This document shows, in pieces, positions 7,800 to 15,266 of a stretch of 30,879 nt of DNA; the first letter of the stretch is position 1, and every line of letters begins with the position of its first letter. Origin of the DNA: Betaproteobacteria bacterium. GTDB taxonomy: Bacteria > Pseudomonadota > Gammaproteobacteria > Burkholderiales > SG8-39. The translations under genes and the position numbers were made by a program. Under the pieces are notes generated by a model, which saw only the letters and a list, made by a program, of their open reading frames with translations, ran no database searches and had not been told where the DNA came from. The stretch covers positions 364 to 31,242 of the forward strand of contig VBCT01000010.1 in NCBI GenBank assembly GCA_005882235.1, in the 5' to 3' direction.

Positions 7800-8168
7800 C
7801 TAGGAACGAACGCCTGCCCCGCTGCCGACGGCTTCGGATTTCGACTCGGACTTGCTTTCGGACTTCTTGTCGGGTTTCGTGTCGGACTTCACATCGGACT
7901 TCGTGTCGGACTTCGCGCCGGCTTTCGCGTCGGTCTTTGTGTCGCTCTTGTCGGTGCCGCCGGTCTTCGCCGCCGGTTTGGCGCCGCTGTTCCTGAAATC
8001 GGTCGCGTACCAGCCGCTGCCCTTCAGCTGGAATCCCGCCGCGCTCAGCATCTTGGAGAACGTCTGCTTGCCGCACTCCGGACAGTCGGTGAGAACCGGG
8101 TCGCTGAGCTTCTGCAGGTATTCCTTCTGGAACCCACAGGAGGAGCAACGATATTCGTAAATCGGCAT
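7800..8168 (-). CDS. FmdB-family zinc-ribbon protein with a repetitive Lys/Ser/Asp tail
   Basis: This is a 122-residue protein. It starts MPIYEYRCSSCG and has a second knuckle CPECG, making the CxxC...CxxC zinc ribbon of the FmdB putative regulator family (residues 1-45). The conserved LSAAGFQLKGSGWYATDF segment follows (about 45-62). The last 50 or so residues are a low-complexity tail of KSDTKSD/KSESKSE units. The frame is open to 8348, but the ATG at 8168 is right: it starts the family motif and has GGAGG 4 nt upstream. Members were first annotated as formamidase regulators, but a regulatory role is unproven. It is followed by the DUF502 gene, as in the usual fmdB-DUF502-aspS arrangement. 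Confidence 0.93.
   Translation of the reverse strand: MPIYEYRCSSCGFQKEYLQKLSDPVLTDCPECGKQTFSKMLSAAGFQLKGSGWYATDFRNSGAKPAAKTGGTDKSDTKTDAKAGAKSDTKSDVKSDTKPDKKSESKSESKSEAVGSGAGVRS
7834..7953 (-). repeat. Degenerate short tandem repeats within the fmdB 3' end
   Basis: The 3' part of fmdB is built from imperfect repeats of a unit whose plus-strand form is roughly TCGGACTTCGTG. Each unit encodes KSD, KSDT or KSES. At least eight copies or part-copies are recognisable. This kind of array can change copy number by replication slippage, altering tail length in frame. Confidence 0.65.
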
Positions 8169-8192
8169 GGAGCCTCCGAATGCAAGCCGTTG

Positions 8193-8198
8193 ATTATA
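8193..8198 (-). promoter_or_regulatory. Consensus -10 box upstream of fmdB
   Basis: The 74-bp gap between soxB and fmdB contains a perfect TATAAT on the minus strand. It would start transcription near 8186, about 18 nt before the fmdB ATG and just ahead of its GGAGG site. The -35 region is poor; TTCTTC at 18-bp spacing is the best I see. This suggests fmdB-DUF502 is a separate unit from sox. No clear terminator hairpin was seen after soxB. Confidence 0.45.
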
Positions 8199-8242
8199 CC
8201 CTGCGAACTTACTTCGGAAGAATCGGGGCGCTCGGACGAAAT

Positions 8243-9976
8243 TCAAGCCAGGCCGCGGTTGCCTTTCACGCCGATGAGGCGCGGCACGTTGAGTTTGCGC
8301 GGCGCTATGGACTTCCTGTCGCGCAGGTACCGGGCGAGCAGATCCCAAATCGGCTCGTCCGGGTTTTCGTCGCGAACGCCCTCGCCCACCGGGGCCCAGC
8401 TCGCGACCTTGTAGGTTTTCCCGGCTTCGATCGGCCTGCCCGCAAGGCGCATGTCGGCGATTCGCCCGCCCCGCCGCGCGTTCGGGTCGCAGCTGTAGCT
8501 CATTCCGCCGACCCGCACCATGTCGCCGCCTTGCTGGTAGTACGGATCAGGATTGAACAGGTTGTCGCAGATGTCCTCCAGGTTCGCCTTGATCGTCTCG
8601 CCGGACATCCGCGTCACGACGACGCGGGGATAGGTGATCGCGGTCTGGTTCATGACCTGCTCGTAGGTGATCGCCTCGCCGGGCACAATCGTCGCTCCCC
8701 AGCGGAATCCGGGCGAGAGGGCGATCTCCGCGCCCTTCACTTCCATGAGCGCATCGAGGATCAACTGATCCATCGTGCCATTGAAATTCCCGCGGCGGTA
8801 GAGCAGCGTCTCGCTCACCGCAAGTCGCTCGGCGAGCTTCTCCCGGTACGGCGCGCGCTTCGCCTCGATCAGTCCTGCCATGTCGCGGTCCGAGCGCAGC
8901 AGGTTCGCGAACACGGGCAGCAGGCGGTAGCGATAGTCCGAGATGCGCCCGCCCTTGACGTCGAGATCGAGCACCGCGAGAAACTTGCCGTGCGAGCCGG
9001 CGTTGGTGACGAGCGTCCTGCCTTTCGCGTTCGACACGACGACCGGGACCGGCACGCCGTCGTGGGTGTGGCCGCCCAGGATCACGTCGACGCCGGTGAC
9101 GCGGGAGGCGAGCTTCAGGTCCACGTCCATGCCGTTGTGCGAGAGCAGCACCACGACCTGCGCGCCCGCTTTTCCTCCATTTCCCGCACGGACTTCGTCC
9201 GCGATCCTCTGCAGGCGCCGCTCCTCGATGCCGAACTTCCAGTCGGGGACGAAACGGCGGGGATGGGCGATGGGCGTATAGGGGAACGCCTGCCCGATCA
9301 CGGCGACCGGCACGCCGCCCAGGTTCCGCAGGGTGTAGGGCTTGAACACGGGGTCGCCGAAATCGCTGGTTTCGACGTTCTGCGCGAGAAACTCGATCCG
9401 CCCCGCGAAATCCTTTTCCAGCACTTCCATGACGCGGGCGGCGCCGTAGGTGAACTCCCAGTGCCCGGTCATGATGTCGACGCCGAGGAGCTTCTGCGCC
9501 TCGATCATGTCCTGCCCTCGCGTCCAAAGCGACGTCGCCGATCCCTGCCAGGTGTCGCCCCCGTCCAGTAGCAGCGACGCGACGCGCCCGGCGCGCAGCT
9601 TCTTCACCAGCGTCGCGAGCTGGGCGAAGCCGCCGAGCTTCCCGTATTTCCCGGCCGCCCGCGCAAAATCGAGGTGGGAGAACGCATGCGCCTCGCGCGT
9701 GCCGGGGGAAATGCCGAAGTGCTTGAGCAGCGCCTCGCCGACCAGGTGCGGCGGCCGGTTTGCGCCTTCGCCTACGCCGAGATTGACGCTCGGCTCGCGG
9801 AAGCTCACGGGCAGCAGCTGCGCGTGACAATCGGTGAAGTGCAGCAGCGATACGTTTCCAAAAACCGGCAGGTCGTAGAACGCTTCGCCGGCTGCCTGCG
9901 CACGCGCAGCGAGCGGAAGACCCGCCGCGGCCGCCGCGGCGAGCGCCTGCAGGAATTCGCGACGCGACAGCGTCAC
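8243..9976 (-). CDS. soxB: SoxB, periplasmic thiosulfohydrolase of the Sox system
   Basis: SoxB hydrolyses sulfate from the sulfane-sulfonate group bound to the SoxYZ carrier. The 577-residue product begins with a twin-arginine signal (SRREFLQ, then an Ala-rich stretch to about residue 27), consistent with Tat export of a folded metalloprotein. The dinuclear-manganese 5'-nucleotidase/metallophosphoesterase motifs are present: FTDCHAQL (47-54), LLLDGGDTWQGSATS (135-149), GHWEFTYG (171-178), VVLLSHNGMD, and GGHTHDG. The C-terminal substrate domain contains NFNGTMDQLI and DNLFNPDPYYQQGGDMVRVGG, typical of SoxB. Translation probably starts at a GTG overlapping the soxX stop by 4 bp (GTGA), indicating coupling. 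It is the last gene of soxYZAXB. Confidence 0.97.
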   Translation of the reverse strand: MTLSRREFLQALAAAAAAGLPLAARAQAAGEAFYDLPVFGNVSLLHFTDCHAQLLPVSFREPSVNLGVGEGANRPPHLVGEALLKHFGISPGTREAHAFSHLDFARAAGKYGKLGGFAQLATLVKKLRAGRVASLLLDGGDTWQGSATSLWTRGQDMIEAQKLLGVDIMTGHWEFTYGAARVMEVLEKDFAGRIEFLAQNVETSDFGDPVFKPYTLRNLGGVPVAVIGQAFPYTPIAHPRRFVPDWKFGIEERRLQRIADEVRAGNGGKAGAQVVVLLSHNGMDVDLKLASRVTGVDVILGGHTHDGVPVPVVVSNAKGRTLVTNAGSHGKFLAVLDLDVKGGRISDYRYRLLPVFANLLRSDRDMAGLIEAKRAPYREKLAERLAVSETLLYRRGNFNGTMDQLILDALMEVKGAEIALSPGFRWGATIVPGEAITYEQVMNQTAITYPRVVVTRMSGETIKANLEDICDNLFNPDPYYQQGGDMVRVGGMSYSCDPNARRGGRIADMRLAGRPIEAGKTYKVASWAPVGEGVRDENPDEPIWDLLARYLRDRKSIAPRKLNVPRLIGVKGNRGLA

Positions 9977-10602
9977 CTGTTGACGGGAGAGTCGGGATCG
10001 AGCAGCAGCGCAACGAGGTGGGTGATCTGTTCCTCGGTCAGGACGCCGTTGTGGCCGAAGCGCGGCATGTTGGAGCAGGCCGAGAACGCCTCGGCATTGT
10101 AGATCTTGCCGTAGGTGTATTTCTGGATCGCCTCGCTCGCGCCACGCTGCTTGCCGAACTGGTAGAGGCTCGGACCGATGGTGCCGAACGACAGCTCCTG
10201 CTTCGAGAGCTGGTGGCAGTTGTAGCAGCTGCCGCCCGCCGGCCGGTTCGGGGCGTCGGTGAACTGCTTGCCCACGCCGCTCTGCGCGATTCGCTCCCCC
10301 TCGCGCCAGTCGCCCATGAGCTTGCCGGAACTCGGATAGCGGATGGTCGCCTGTTGCGCCTTTTCGATCCCGTCGCTCACGCCTTTGGGCAATTCTCCGG
10401 CGTGCTTGCTGCAGAGCGCCTGCGCGTCATCCTGGCTCAGGCGAGCGACCGTCGCCTGGCCGCGAGTCCTGAACGAGGTCTTGATCATCTCGGCCACCGT
10501 GCGCTCGGTCTCCGAATCGGACGGCCGGGTCGCGCACCCTGCGACACAGATGCCGGAAAGCGCAAGCGCCAGAATCGTTTTCGACGGCATCTTGGCCTTC
10601 AT
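9973..10602 (-). CDS. soxX: SoxX, c-type cytochrome subunit, apparently lipoprotein-anchored
   Basis: SoxX pairs with SoxA to couple thiosulfate to SoxYZ oxidatively, passing electrons to the respiratory chain. The 209-residue product has a single haem site CYNCH (126-130) and a candidate distal Met ligand in NMPRFG (M179). The N-terminus has a hydrophobic segment ending in a lipobox, CVAGC (C23), so the mature protein may be lipidated rather than soluble. Between the lipobox and the haem site lies an N-terminal extension of about 100 residues, as in longer SoxX forms. The frame opens upstream to 10737, but the ATG at 10602 overlaps the soxA stop (ATGA) and gives a proper signal peptide. Confidence 0.95.
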   Translation of the reverse strand: MKAKMPSKTILALALSGICVAGCATRPSDSETERTVAEMIKTSFRTRGQATVARLSQDDAQALCSKHAGELPKGVSDGIEKAQQATIRYPSSGKLMGDWREGERIAQSGVGKQFTDAPNRPAGGSCYNCHQLSKQELSFGTIGPSLYQFGKQRGASEAIQKYTYGKIYNAEAFSACSNMPRFGHNGVLTEEQITHLVALLLDPDSPVNR

Positions 10603-11441
10603 CGCTTGATCGCCGGAGCGTCGAACGTTCCGCCCTCGGCCCGGTTGGCGAGGAACACGATCAGCGCGATTGACGCATCGGAAGCGAACTCCAGCTCCGG
10701 GAAGCGCATCTGCCGGATGCACTCCCACATTCGCCATTGCATGGACCGCAACTCGCCCTCCGAGACGCGGTATGCGGGCCAGGTGCCGAACGCGCGTTGC
10801 GCGTCTTTGGCATTGGTCATTTTCGGCAGATTCTGCAACCGGATCCGTTTTCCTTCCTCGCCGTGGCAGGTGATGCAGCCGAAGTCATACGGTCCTGCGC
10901 GAAAGTAGAAAAGCCTTTCGCCCGCCTGATAGGCCAGGCGCTCTTTCGGATGGGACATCGGCGGGGCAATCGTCATGCCGCGCGACTCGGATGCGATCCA
11001 GGCAACCAGATCCGTCATCACCGACCGCTGACCCACGCCGGAAAAAGGGTCCGTCGTGATCATCGGCGCTCCCGTCCCGGAAAACGGGTTGCGTCTGGCT
11101 TCTTCGGGAGCGAACCCTTGCAGCGCCACCATGCAGGTGACCAGACGCGACTCGAGGTCCTGCACGCGGTCGGTGTCGGCAAAGTAGCGCGGCAGCCGCA
11201 CGTAGGCGCCCTTGACGACACCGGGCCCGAGGCCGAGGTCGCAGCGCTCGAGCGAAGAGCTCTTCGGTCCGCGCTTGCGCGTCCAGTGCTCGGCGCCGCG
11301 CGCCTCGTACAGCTCGGCGGGATTGCTCTCCTGCAGGAGCTGGCGGTAGCGCTCGATTTCCTTCAGGGTGTCCTGCTGGGCCGGGGAAAAGCACGGCAAG
11401 GTCGCCGCGAGCACCCCGGCGAGGACGCGCTGAATACCCAT
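10599..11441 (-). CDS. soxA: SoxA, mono-haem thiosulfate-conjugating cytochrome c subunit
   Basis: SoxA carries the active site where thiosulfate is joined to the SoxYZ cysteine. The 280-residue product has a Sec signal peptide (about 1-21, ending FSPAQ). Only one CxxCH haem site is present, CITCH at 189-193. The N-terminal half has C67 and C103 but no second CxxCH, so this is the mono-haem SoxA type in which the other haem is absent. C241 in WRMWECIRQMRFPE corresponds to the cysteine that binds haem iron and acts as persulfide in characterised SoxA. GAGGAAAG upstream of the ATG is a good ribosome binding site. It follows soxZ by 33 bp and overlaps soxX by 4 bp. Confidence 0.96.
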   Translation of the reverse strand: MGIQRVLAGVLAATLPCFSPAQQDTLKEIERYRQLLQESNPAELYEARGAEHWTRKRGPKSSSLERCDLGLGPGVVKGAYVRLPRYFADTDRVQDLESRLVTCMVALQGFAPEEARRNPFSGTGAPMITTDPFSGVGQRSVMTDLVAWIASESRGMTIAPPMSHPKERLAYQAGERLFYFRAGPYDFGCITCHGEEGKRIRLQNLPKMTNAKDAQRAFGTWPAYRVSEGELRSMQWRMWECIRQMRFPELEFASDASIALIVFLANRAEGGTFDAPAIKR

Positions 11442-11474
11442 GACTCTTTCCTCGTGGTTGTGCCGGGACGAGCG

Positions 11475-11792
11475 TCAGCCGCCGGCGATGACCGCCTCGT
11501 CGGTTCTCTTCTCGCCCCTGTTGTCGAGCCAGGTAATCGTCACTTTCTCGCCAGGCTTGCCGCCTTTGAAGCGAAAATGCAGAAAGGGATTGCGCGAAAC
11601 CGAGGTTCCCCACTGCGCCGACAGCACGGTCTTGCCGCCATGCGTTACGGTCACGTTCCGGATGAAATGCGCCGGAATGGCATTGCCGCTTGCGTCTTTG
11701 CGCAGGCCGGTCTCCATCTCGTGCGCCATCAGCACCTTCACCTCGACCTTGTCGCCCGTCATGTTGGCGCGGATGCGCATCGGGTCCGCCAT
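11475..11792 (-). CDS. soxZ: SoxZ, sulfur-carrier complex subunit
   Basis: SoxZ is the partner that holds SoxY in the periplasmic carrier complex; it has no signal peptide and travels out with SoxY. The 105-residue product starts MADPMRIRA and shows the family segments VKVLMAHEMETGLRKDASG, PAHFIRNVTV and NPFLHFRFKGGKPGEKVTI in an immunoglobulin-like fold. A longer start at 11810 would overlap soxY; the ATG at 11792 lies 1 bp after the soxY stop and matches homologues. Confidence 0.96.
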   Translation of the reverse strand: MADPMRIRANMTGDKVEVKVLMAHEMETGLRKDASGNAIPAHFIRNVTVTHGGKTVLSAQWGTSVSRNPFLHFRFKGGKPGEKVTITWLDNRGEKRTDEAVIAGG

Positions 11793-11793
11793 A

Positions 11794-12255
11794 TCAACCC
11801 CCGCATCCACCGATCGTCACTTTGATCTCCTTCACCGCATGGAAGTACTTGCCGTCCGCGACTACGAGCGCGTAGATATTCGACGTCTCCGCCATCTTGA
11901 CGCGGGTGCTGACGAACGGGTCGGTGCCCGAGGGGATCGCGAATTCCGCGGACAGCGTGTTCGGGTTCTTTTCGATCAGGATGGCGATGGCTTCCGTCCG
12001 GGGAAGCTTGCTCTCCACGGCGATCGGCACGACCGCTCCGTTTTCCGCGATGTCCGGCGCCGTGATCTCGACGCCGCTGCTCGGAGTCGAGCCGCTGGCG
12101 CCCAGCGCCTTTACCGTCTCCGCGACGCTCTTCGTGTCGAACGCCGCCTTGTTCCACTCCTGCCCGAGTGCATCGCCGGGCCTGATGACCCCCGCAGCCG
12201 CCAGGGCGAGCACACCGCCACCGGTCTTCAACACTTCGCGCCGCTTCGCGTCCAC
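11794..12255 (-). CDS. soxY: SoxY, sulfur carrier protein with C-terminal GGCGG arm
   Basis: SoxY carries sulfur intermediates on the cysteine of its flexible C-terminal arm; here the protein ends IGGCGG, so the functional cysteine is intact. The N-terminus has a twin-arginine signal (AKRREVLKTGGG followed by an Ala-rich segment), consistent with Tat export of the SoxYZ pair. The body includes IEKNPNTLSAEF and MAETSNIYALV, typical of SoxY. The frame is open from an ATG at 12318. I prefer the GTG at 12255 (153 residues) because GGAGG lies 10 nt upstream and the Tat motif then sits at the N-terminus. It is the first gene of soxYZAXB, opposite a divergent acyltransferase gene. Confidence 0.94.
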   Translation of the reverse strand: MDAKRREVLKTGGGVLALAAAGVIRPGDALGQEWNKAAFDTKSVAETVKALGASGSTPSSGVEITAPDIAENGAVVPIAVESKLPRTEAIAILIEKNPNTLSAEFAIPSGTDPFVSTRVKMAETSNIYALVVADGKYFHAVKEIKVTIGGCGG

Positions 12256-12273
12256 GAGACCAGTTCCTCCGAT

Positions 12274-12301
12274 ATCCCGAAATCGGGAAATCGGGATTTT
12301 A
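12274..12301 (-). promoter_or_regulatory. Inverted repeat overlapping a candidate soxY promoter
   Basis: ATCCCGA (12274-12280) and TCGGGAT (12291-12297) form a perfect 7-bp inverted repeat with a 10-bp spacer. The spacer contains another TCGGGA, so AATCGGGA is also directly repeated. On the minus strand TAAAAT (12296-12301) would serve as the -10 for soxY, with no clear -35. The repeat would then cover the -10 edge and the transcription start, a normal place for a repressor operator. Known sox operons are controlled by an ArsR-type SoxR, but none is in this window. A leader hairpin is the alternative reading. Confidence 0.4.
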
Positions 12302-12399
12302 CCGTGGCTTCCGGGCAAATGCGACGGAACACGGGCAGTTATTCGCGCCGCGTCCTGTGTTAGGGTGGTGAATCTGTCTCACGAACAGGACGGAGAGCC

Positions 12400-13227
12400 A
12401 TGCTCTTGCAGGGATCCGCAACGCCGATCATCCGGACGGGCTTGCGCGCCGCTTACGGATACCTCGTCGTTTACTCGGGTCTGCTCGTCTTTGGCTTGAT
12501 GTGCTTGATATGGTCCGTGGTCGCGGCATTCCTCGGCTACGCGCTGCCCGAGGAACGGGGGAAGGTAGTCGGTCGCTCGATCACCAGCTGGGGATTTCGC
12601 TGCTATCTCTACTTATCCACGCTGACCGGGGCGATTCGCTTCGATCTCGGTGCGCTGGACGCCTTGCGCGGTGCCGGACCTTTGATCATCGCGCCCAACC
12701 ACCCCAGTCTTCTGGACGCGGTCATGGTCCTCTCGCGCCTGCCCGACGTGGCTTGCGTGATGAAGGCCAAGCTGATCGACAATCCGATTTATGGAGCATC
12801 GGCGCGCCTTTCCGGCTACATACGCAACGATGACTTCATCGGAGCGCCGACGCAGGCGGTGCAGAACCTCAGGTCCGGCAGCCAGCTCCTGCTCTTTCCG
12901 GAAGGAACCCGCACGACGCGAGCGCCGATCAATCGTCTGAAGGGAGGAGCGGCCCTCGTCTCGAAGCGCTCCGGCGTTCCCATTCAGACGGTATTGATCG
13001 AAACCACATCGCCCTTTCTGTCCAAGGGCTGGCCCCTTTATCGCATCCCGCCGATGCCGATCTGCTACCGCGTTCGGCTGGGAAGGCGTTTCATGCCCAG
13101 GGACAATTTGAGAGAGATGGTCGCGGAACTGGAAGCCTATCTCGCATCGGAGCTCGGCCGCCCCGATGGCATCGATGCCGCAGGCATCCTCGCGCAGCCG
13201 CACAATCCCCGGCTCGACGAGCGATGA
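12400..13227 (+). CDS. PlsC-family 1-acylglycerol-phosphate-type acyltransferase
   Basis: This 275-residue enzyme has an N-terminal membrane segment (about 22-48, including YLVVYSGLLVFGLMCLIW). The PlsC motifs follow: NHPSLLD (100-106, the HX4D catalytic pair) and FPEGTRT (166-172), then a PIQTVLIET segment. PlsC proteins acylate lysophosphatidate with acyl-ACP or acyl-CoA. Stand-alone members next to a GT2 gene and a ketosynthase/ACP pair often belong to aryl-polyene-type or other specialised lipid clusters. GGAGAG precedes the ATG at 5 nt. It is divergent from soxY and followed 7 bp later by the glycosyltransferase, so the two likely form an operon. The acceptor is unknown; it need not be the housekeeping PlsC. 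Confidence 0.9.
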   Translation: MLLQGSATPIIRTGLRAAYGYLVVYSGLLVFGLMCLIWSVVAAFLGYALPEERGKVVGRSITSWGFRCYLYLSTLTGAIRFDLGALDALRGAGPLIIAPNHPSLLDAVMVLSRLPDVACVMKAKLIDNPIYGASARLSGYIRNDDFIGAPTQAVQNLRSGSQLLLFPEGTRTTRAPINRLKGGAALVSKRSGVPIQTVLIETTSPFLSKGWPLYRIPPMPICYRVRLGRRFMPRDNLREMVAELEAYLASELGRPDGIDAAGILAQPHNPRLDER

Positions 13228-13234
13228 GGGCTCG

Positions 13235-13996
13235 ATGGAGAAGGCTTCGCGGACCCACATTGTTCTGATTCCGAGCTACAACCCCGGCGCGAGAGTCTAT
13301 GAAACGGTCCAGGCTGCACGGCGTTCCTGGAACCCGGTGTGGATCGTCGTGGATGCGAGTACCGACGGGACGGCCGAAGGATTGCTCGCGATGGCCAAGG
13401 TCGATCCCGGTCTGAAGGTGATCGTACTGCCCAGGAACGGGGGCAAGGGCGCGGCCGTGCTGCACGGCATCGAACTTGCGCAGGCCGCCGGCTTCACGCA
13501 CGTTCTGACGATGGATTCCGACGGGCAGCACCCCAGCGCGCTTATCGGCGAGTTCATGGCGACTTCCCTGGCCGAGCCTTCCTGCATGGTGCTGGGTGTT
13601 CCGGTGTTCGACGCGAGCGCGCCGAATCTGCGCGTGAAGGGGCGCCGTGTATCCAACTGGTGGGCCAACCTCGAAACGCTCTGGACGGGAATCGGCGATT
13701 CGCTGTTTGGCTTCAGGGTGTACCCGATCGCGCCCCTGCGCAAGGTGATGCGCGAGCAGGTCTGGATGCGCCGCTTCGACTTCGACCCGGAAGCGGTCGT
13801 GCGGATGTGCTGGCTGGGGGTGCGCCCGCTCAACAGACCCGCGCCGGTGCGGTATTTCCACCCCGACGAGGGCGGCGTGTCGCATTTCAACTACTGGCGC
13901 GACAACGCGCTGCTGACCTGGATGCACGTCCGTCTTTTCCTCGGCTTCGTGCTGCGCCTGCCGCACCTCGCGATCCGTCGGCTGAGACCTTCGTGA
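13235..13996 (+). CDS. Family 2 glycosyltransferase
   Basis: This 253-residue protein has a GT-A fold. LIPSYNPG (11-18) is the nucleotide-sugar binding start, VVDASTDGT follows (38-46), and the metal-binding region is MDSDGQHP (93-100), close to the DxDGQH pattern of dolichol-phosphate-mannose-synthase-like GT2 enzymes. The C-terminal part is basic and hydrophobic (MHVRLFLGFVLRLPHLAIRRL), suggesting membrane association. The ATG at 13235 has GAGGG just upstream and lies 7 bp after the acyltransferase stop; an upstream start at 13166 would overlap that gene. GT2 proteins occur with KS/ACP genes in aryl-polyene clusters, where they are thought to add a sugar to the product. Donor and acceptor are unknown. 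It converges on the ketosynthase. Confidence 0.88.
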   Translation: MEKASRTHIVLIPSYNPGARVYETVQAARRSWNPVWIVVDASTDGTAEGLLAMAKVDPGLKVIVLPRNGGKGAAVLHGIELAQAAGFTHVLTMDSDGQHPSALIGEFMATSLAEPSCMVLGVPVFDASAPNLRVKGRRVSNWWANLETLWTGIGDSLFGFRVYPIAPLRKVMREQVWMRRFDFDPEAVVRMCWLGVRPLNRPAPVRYFHPDEGGVSHFNYWRDNALLTWMHVRLFLGFVLRLPHLAIRRLRPS

Positions 13997-14015
13997 TTTA
14001 CGCCAGCGCGTGGAC

Positions 14016-15266
14016 TCAATGAGCCGCGCGGAATGCGAGCACCGTGTTGCTGCCCCCGAATGCGAAGGAGTTGGAAAGCGCCGCCCCCAGGCTGCCGCGC
14101 AGAGATGCACCGGTAATGTGGCGTACACCGGTGCATTCGCGGTCCAGATCGTCGAGATACGCGGTCGGGGGCGCCTCCTGCGACGCGAGAGACAGCACGG
14201 TGATGATGGCTTCGATCACGCCCGTTGCGCCCAGCATGTGCGCGTGCATCGATTTCGTGGCGCTGACAGCGACGGCCGCGGAACGCGATCCGAATACACC
14301 GCGAATGGCCGCGATTTCGATCGGGTCGCCTTCGCGCGTCGCCGTGCCATGCGCGTTGATGTAATCGATCTCGTCGGGCGTCATGCCGCCGTCCTGAATT
14401 GCCATGCGCATCGCGCGCATCTGTCCATCGACATTCGGCCGGACGAGGTGCTCATGATCGGAAGTGCTGCCACACCCCGCGAATTCGGCGTAAATCCTCG
14501 CGCCGCGCCGAACCGCGTGGTCCCAGTCTTCGAGGATCATTGCGCCCGCCCCTTCGCCGAGCACCAGGCCCTGCCGATCCGAGCTGAACGGGCGGCAGGC
14601 GCGCACGGCGGATGCCGCGTCGCCCAGGGCAAGAATGCGCATCGCTTCCCAGGCGCGCACCACGCCGTAGGAGAGCGGCGCTTCGGACCCGCCCACGACC
14701 ATCAGCGTCGCTTCGCCCGAGCGGATCTTCGGCAAGGCCTCGCCGATCGCGACTGCCGATGAGGCACACGCGACCGAATAGGTCGCGCAGGAAGCCCCCA
14801 GGCCGAGCTGGATCGATATGTGGGAAGCGGCTGCGTTGCTCATTCCGAGCACGACCGAAAGCGGCGGCACGCGCTCGCGGCCGTTACGCAACATCTCGAT
14901 ATAGCCGCTCTCGAACGTCAGCGTACCGCCCAGCGCCGTGCCCCAGGAGACGCCCCAGTCGTTGCGCGGCGCGTCCTTGGTCTCGGGAAGCCCGGCATCG
15001 CGCCATGCCGAGAAGGCTGCCGTGGCCCCGAGCTGGCTGTAGCGGTCCATGGTGTAGGAAAGAGATCGGCCCAGTGCCGCGTCGGCGTCGAAATTCGCGC
15101 AACGGACCGCCGGGACGGAAAGCGGCCTGGGCACGTCGTCCTCGCGAGTATATAGCCGGATCGCCGATTCGCCGCGCAGCATCCGGCCGAAGAAGTCCGC
15201 AAGGTCCCCACCAAAAGGGTTGACCAGCCCCAGGCCGGTAACGGCAACGCGCCGCGCGCTCGCCAT
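14016..15266 (-). CDS. Beta-ketoacyl-ACP synthase (FabF/KAS II-like)
   Basis: This 416-residue condensing enzyme joins an acyl-ACP or acyl-thioester with malonyl-ACP. The Cys-His-His triad is intact: C167 in YSVACASSAVAIG, H306 in INAHGTATREGDPIE, and H343 in TKSMHAHMLGATG. The nucleophile context (VACASSA rather than the FabF TACSSG/TACATS) and the short N-terminus are divergent from housekeeping FabF. It looks like the specialised ketosynthases of aryl-polyene-type pathways. Its ATG directly follows the ACP stop, so ACP and KS are co-translated. No chain-length factor, ketoreductase or dehydratase lies in the window. Confidence 0.92.
   Translation of the reverse strand: MASARRVAVTGLGLVNPFGGDLADFFGRMLRGESAIRLYTREDDVPRPLSVPAVRCANFDADAALGRSLSYTMDRYSQLGATAAFSAWRDAGLPETKDAPRNDWGVSWGTALGGTLTFESGYIEMLRNGRERVPPLSVVLGMSNAAASHISIQLGLGASCATYSVACASSAVAIGEALPKIRSGEATLMVVGGSEAPLSYGVVRAWEAMRILALGDAASAVRACRPFSSDRQGLVLGEGAGAMILEDWDHAVRRGARIYAEFAGCGSTSDHEHLVRPNVDGQMRAMRMAIQDGGMTPDEIDYINAHGTATREGDPIEIAAIRGVFGSRSAAVAVSATKSMHAHMLGATGVIEAIITVLSLASQEAPPTAYLDDLDRECTGVRHITGASLRGSLGAALSNSFAFGGSNTVLAFRAAH

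Noticed and set aside
7056..8414. 452-codon plus-strand open frame across DUF502 and fmdB
   Set aside because: It crosses two genes of known families and an intergenic promoter region; the product has no domain of its own.
8180..9571. 463-codon plus-strand open frame opposite soxB
   Set aside because: Shadow of soxB, whose metal-site motifs are unmistakable on the minus strand.
8243..12255. Recent horizontal acquisition of the sox cluster as a genomic island
   Set aside because: No integrase, tRNA target, flanking repeats or visible shift in base composition was found.
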